Shown: piece after piece, positions 61,487 to 64,000 of the stretch
Position numbering within the stretch: position 1 is the first letter of the stretch
Layout: each line of letters opens with the position of its first letter
Origin: Bradyrhizobium ottawaense
GTDB taxonomy: Bacteria > Pseudomonadota > Alphaproteobacteria > Rhizobiales > Xanthobacteraceae
Length of the DNA stretch: 64,000 bases
Direction of reading: 5' to 3'
Assembly (NCBI RefSeq): GCF_900099825.1
Contig: NZ_LT629693.1
Span: 1 to 64,000 of the forward strand
Notes under the pieces: generated by a model
What the model was told of the DNA's origin: nothing
The model's input: the letters and a program-made list of their open reading frames with translations, nothing else
Databases searched by the model: none
Position numbers and translations under genes: made by a program

Positions 61487-62326
61487 TCAGAAGCACAAAT
61501 TCGTCACCACGTTGCCGCGCTTGTCCTTGATCGCGTAGGGACAGCGCGCCCGCTCCAGCGCCTTCTTGGCGTCTTCGTCGCCGAGTGCCGCGGCGCGCTG
61601 GTAGTAGGCTTTGGCGGCGTCGGAATCTTTCGGTCCGCCGCGGCCCTCTTGCGCAAACGCTCCCATTCGCTCCAGCGCGCCGGGATGATTTTGTGCCGCG
61701 GCCTTCTCAAACAGCGCGCGGGCCGCAACGTCGTCCTTGGCGCCGCCATTACCCTCCGCCAGCATCATCCCGAGCTGGTACTGCGCTTCGGCATTGGTCT
61801 CTGCCGCCTTCGACAGCAATTCGCGCGCCCGCGCCGGGTTGGCCGCTGTGCCAGCGCCGCCCCCCAGCGCTGCCAGGTTGCTGACGCCGCGCGGATTACC
61901 GGCCTCGGCGGCACGCTCGAACAGTTTTCGCGCCCGTGCCTCGTCTCGCGCGACACCCGCGCCAGTCCCGTAGACCACGCCGAGTTCGACCATGGCGGAA
62001 GTGGATCCCTTGTCGGCGGCCTTGCGCCAGGCCGCGATGGCCTCCGGCGTCTGCCGGTTGGCGGCATAGGCGCGCCCGAGCTGGTACATCGCGCGTCGCG
62101 AAGCGTTCGCGGCGGTCCTGCAATATTTGATGGCGGTGGCGATGTCGGACGCCGCAATATCAGGCACGCCCTTCACGTCGGCCGGCTTGTCGGGGTCGGC
62201 AGGATCGGCGGCGACGCGGTCGCACAGCACGAGATCGGCCGATTGCGCGTGCGCCAAAGCAGGTGCCAAAGCCGGTGCCATGGCGACGGCCGCAGTGATC
62301 GCAAGGCTGACAAACCATCTCCTCAT
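61487..62326 (-). CDS. Sel1-repeat (TPR-like) secreted protein
   Basis: 279 residues from ATG 62326. Signal peptide VSLAITAAVAMAPALAPALAHAQ, then about five Sel1/TPR-like repeats of about 36 residues with AxxxLGxxYxxGxGVxxDExxA patterns (AMYQLGRAYAANRQTPEA, MVELGVVYGTGAGVARDE, EAQYQLGMMLAEGNGGAKDD). Periplasmic protein-protein adaptor; role unknown. The C-terminus CPYAIKDKRGNVVTNLCF has two cysteines. Confidence 0.83.
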   Translation of the reverse strand: MRRWFVSLAITAAVAMAPALAPALAHAQSADLVLCDRVAADPADPDKPADVKGVPDIAASDIATAIKYCRTAANASRRAMYQLGRAYAANRQTPEAIAAWRKAADKGSTSAMVELGVVYGTGAGVARDEARARKLFERAAEAGNPRGVSNLAALGGGAGTAANPARARELLSKAAETNAEAQYQLGMMLAEGNGGAKDDVAARALFEKAAAQNHPGALERMGAFAQEGRGGPKDSDAAKAYYQRAAALGDEDAKKALERARCPYAIKDKRGNVVTNLCF

Positions 62327-62372
62327 GCAACACAGGTTGCGTCGGAGGCAGAACAATTTCAAGGCTGCAAAC

Positions 62373-63059
62373 TCACGGATCGAGCCCGCTCTCACGCAGC
62401 GCCGGTGCGACCTCCGGCGACGCCAGATAGCGCAACAGCCGGTCCGATTGGGCAGCCCTGGGCGATGCCGCCATGCGCCCGGCGGAAAACACCGCCGGCG
62501 TCTGCAACTGGTGCGGAAGGGGTCCGATCACCTCGATGCCGGCAACCTGCTTCAATTCGCTGATCTGCTGAACGGCGAGATCGGCCTCGCCGGCGACGAG
62601 CCGCTCGGCGGTAAAGCCCTGCGGGATGATGACCGCGTGCGCGTTGACATCGGACGCAATTCCCATGCGCTCGATCAGTTTTGCAAACAGGATACCGCTG
62701 GCGCCGAGCCGCGAATACGCGACCGCGCGCGCACCAAGCAGTGCCGCGCGGAGCGCAGGCTCGGTCGAGATATCCGGATGAGCCTCGCCCGCCCGCACCG
62801 CAAGGCCGACATAGGACCGCGCCAGGTCGACGCAGCTCTCTGCCACCACGCGTCGCTCGCGCACGACCTCATCGAGCCCCTCGCGGGTCAGGATGACGAC
62901 ATCGGCGGTCTCGCCGGCGCGCAGGCGATCCAGCAGCGCCAATGTCGGCGCGAAATCGGCGTCGATGCGCGCGCCGCCGCCCGCCACATATTGTCCGGCC
63001 AGACTGGAAACCGCGCCCTTCAAGGCCAGCGTCGAGAGCACGCGCACGGGTTCGTCCAT
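62373..63059 (-). CDS. ModA-like substrate-binding domain without signal peptide
   Basis: 228 residues. VRVLSTLALKGAVSSLAG, FAPTLALLDRLRAGETADVVIL and SRLGASGILFAKLIERMGI with AVQQISELKQVAG follow the molybdate/tungstate ModA fold of two lobes. There is no signal peptide, so it is either cytosolic, like ModE- or regulator-type relatives, or the true start is missing. Its 3' end overlaps no gene. It is 2 bases downstream of the GrlR-like gene on the same strand. Confidence 0.75.
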   Translation of the reverse strand: MDEPVRVLSTLALKGAVSSLAGQYVAGGGARIDADFAPTLALLDRLRAGETADVVILTREGLDEVVRERRVVAESCVDLARSYVGLAVRAGEAHPDISTEPALRAALLGARAVAYSRLGASGILFAKLIERMGIASDVNAHAVIIPQGFTAERLVAGEADLAVQQISELKQVAGIEVIGPLPHQLQTPAVFSAGRMAASPRAAQSDRLLRYLASPEVAPALRESGLDP

Positions 63060-63061
63060 CG

Positions 63062-63790
63062 CTACAGCCGCCGCATCAGTTTCAGCACCGCGCTCAGTCG
63101 CAGACTGCGCTTGCCGGCGAGCGCGGTGGCTTCGAGCAGCGCCCCCTCTCCGTCGCAGGTGCCGGAAAAGCCGATACCGACCTCGTGGCCGCCGAATACC
63201 GGGTTCTCGCCCTTGGCCGGCGTGTGCTCCTGATTGAGGATCTGGCCCTTCCAGCGGCCATTCTCCGAGGTGTAGCTGCCGATGTAGTAGAACGAGGCGT
63301 CGCCGCCGAGGATGCGGCCCTCATTGAGCAGCATCACGCCGGTCAGGCCGCCCTCGATGCCGTCGAGCATGCGCAGATGAATGGAATAGAGGCCGTCGAT
63401 GATCCCCTCTTCGCCGACACCGCCGGCGATCGGGCTTGCCGCGTCCTCGATCGGCGTCATGACCGACTGAAACTTGACGCCCGGCAGTTCCCTCAGCCCG
63501 CCTTCGAAGCGGTAGAGCGCGCCGTCGGCCTGGCCTCGCGCCAGCAAGGTCGCATCGTCGGTTCCCGCCATCGCAGGGTAACTCGGGTCCGGGTTGTGGC
63601 GGAAGGTCCTGATCTCGATGGAGATACCGTCGTCGCTCTTCTCATAGCTGCCGATATGGGCAAACGCGGAATTGCCGCCCAGCATCCTGCCGTCGCGGAC
63701 ATACATCACGCTGCGGCCGACCGCCTCGCCGAGCTGAAACCTGACCTTGTAAAAGCCTTCAAACAAAAGCCGCGTCCCCGGCAAGCGCAC
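63062..63790 (-). CDS. Tandem GrlR-like domain protein
   Basis: 242 residues made of two similar lipocalin-like barrels (about 8-110 and 133-240). Each has the GrlR pattern G-Y-x-V/I-x-(7-15)-G-x(3-6)-R-L/ILGG-x(2-3)-F-x-(Y/H)-IGSY; compare GFYKVRFQLGEAV with GLYSIHLRMLDGI and FAHIGSYEKSD with FYYIGSYTSEN. GrlR represses type III secretion in enteropathogenic E. coli by binding GrlA. No T3SS gene is in view. Start could be ATG 63790. A tandem form is unusual to me. Confidence 0.65.
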   Translation of the reverse strand: MRLPGTRLLFEGFYKVRFQLGEAVGRSVMYVRDGRMLGGNSAFAHIGSYEKSDDGISIEIRTFRHNPDPSYPAMAGTDDATLLARGQADGALYRFEGGLRELPGVKFQSVMTPIEDAASPIAGGVGEEGIIDGLYSIHLRMLDGIEGGLTGVMLLNEGRILGGDASFYYIGSYTSENGRWKGQILNQEHTPAKGENPVFGGHEVGIGFSGTCDGEGALLEATALAGKRSLRLSAVLKLMRRL

Positions 63791-63902
63791 GGCCCGTTAT
63801 CTAGCGCGGTTCATAACGCAGGGATACGGCTTTGAGCCGGTGCATTTAAATCAATGTCAGGGAATGCGACGTCGTCAAAACGAGATGTCATCAAAACGCA
63901 AT

Positions 63903-63934
63903 GATCCGCCAAAGCGGCGTCGCCTTGGCGGATC
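63903..63934. terminator. Inverted repeat, terminator-like
   Basis: GATCCGCCAA ... TTGGCGGATC, a perfect 10-bp stem with a 12-base loop (AGCGGCGTCGCC). No T-run follows, so it may be a repeat instead. Confidence 0.45.
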
Positions 63935-63977
63935 GGAGTGGCAACCCGGGCGCCCCCACCCGGGTATGCTGTGTCGC

Positions 63978-64000
63978 TTAGGCCGCGGCCGACTTGGCGG
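63978..64000 (-). CDS. 3' end of a - strand gene
   Basis: The - strand ends AKSAAA and TAA (63978-63980). Only seven codons are in the window, so the product cannot be named. Confidence 0.3.

Noticed and set aside
1..64000. CRISPR arrays
   Set aside because: No run of regularly spaced direct repeats was seen; the repeats are dispersed palindromes.

Overview
The window looks like a chromosomal segment of a high-GC alphaproteobacterium, most likely Bradyrhizobium or a close relative in the Nitrobacteraceae. The evidence is the gene mix (GapR, an NDUFA12-like complex I subunit, BA14K proteins, a DUF6894-type protein, NrdJ as ribonucleotide reductase) and many short palindromic intergenic repeats of types I associate with Bradyrhizobium. 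The genus call is inference; no rRNA or tRNA gene was seen.

Bases 1 to about 11,990 are the integrase-proximal arm of a prophage-like element, with every gene on the + strand. It carries a nucleotide-supply set: a second B12-dependent ribonucleotide reductase (nrdJ), two MazG-like pyrophosphohydrolases and a ThyX-like flavin-dependent thymidylate synthase. It also has an HNH nuclease, a signal-peptide-bearing TAXI-type binding protein, many small unknown genes, and an excisionase-like gene that overlaps the tyrosine integrase. A TTGC-N6-GCAA motif occurs just ahead of four of its genes. The first 3.4 kb holds about eight apparent single-base frameshifts, several at homopolymers.

From 12.2 to 31.5 kb the host DNA holds an SDR enzyme, an esterase, a CPA-type antiporter, an unusual 864-residue protein, a divergent pair of DJ-1/PfpI-type genes, a membrane nucleotide cyclase, a MITE-like element beside an IS30 copy, an NDUFA12-like gene, BA14K genes around a DUF2089 operon, and a response regulator plus hybrid kinase between two EamA exporters. 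The 864-residue protein joins a trypsin-like protease to an S1/P1-type zinc nuclease (or phospholipase C) domain and a lysine-rich tail. It is the most striking gene here, because the tryptophan that must be the N-terminus in S1/P1 enzymes lies at residue 422.

From 32.2 to 46 kb come the intact host nrdJ, an AT-rich orphan gene with a candidate PD-(D/E)XK nuclease domain, a small c-type cytochrome, a double-hotdog thioesterase, an ArsR/SDR divergent pair, a cupin, gapR, pdxY, a repeat-rich 1 kb gap and rlpA.

From 46 to 64 kb come an FMN reductase, small membrane and secreted proteins, an SDR, a chemotaxis receptor, a cluster of acyl-CoA dehydrogenase, nitroreductase, GMC oxidoreductase and metallo-beta-lactamase-fold genes on the - strand, an ABC-F ATPase, a Sel1-repeat protein, a ModA-like protein and a tandem GrlR-like protein.
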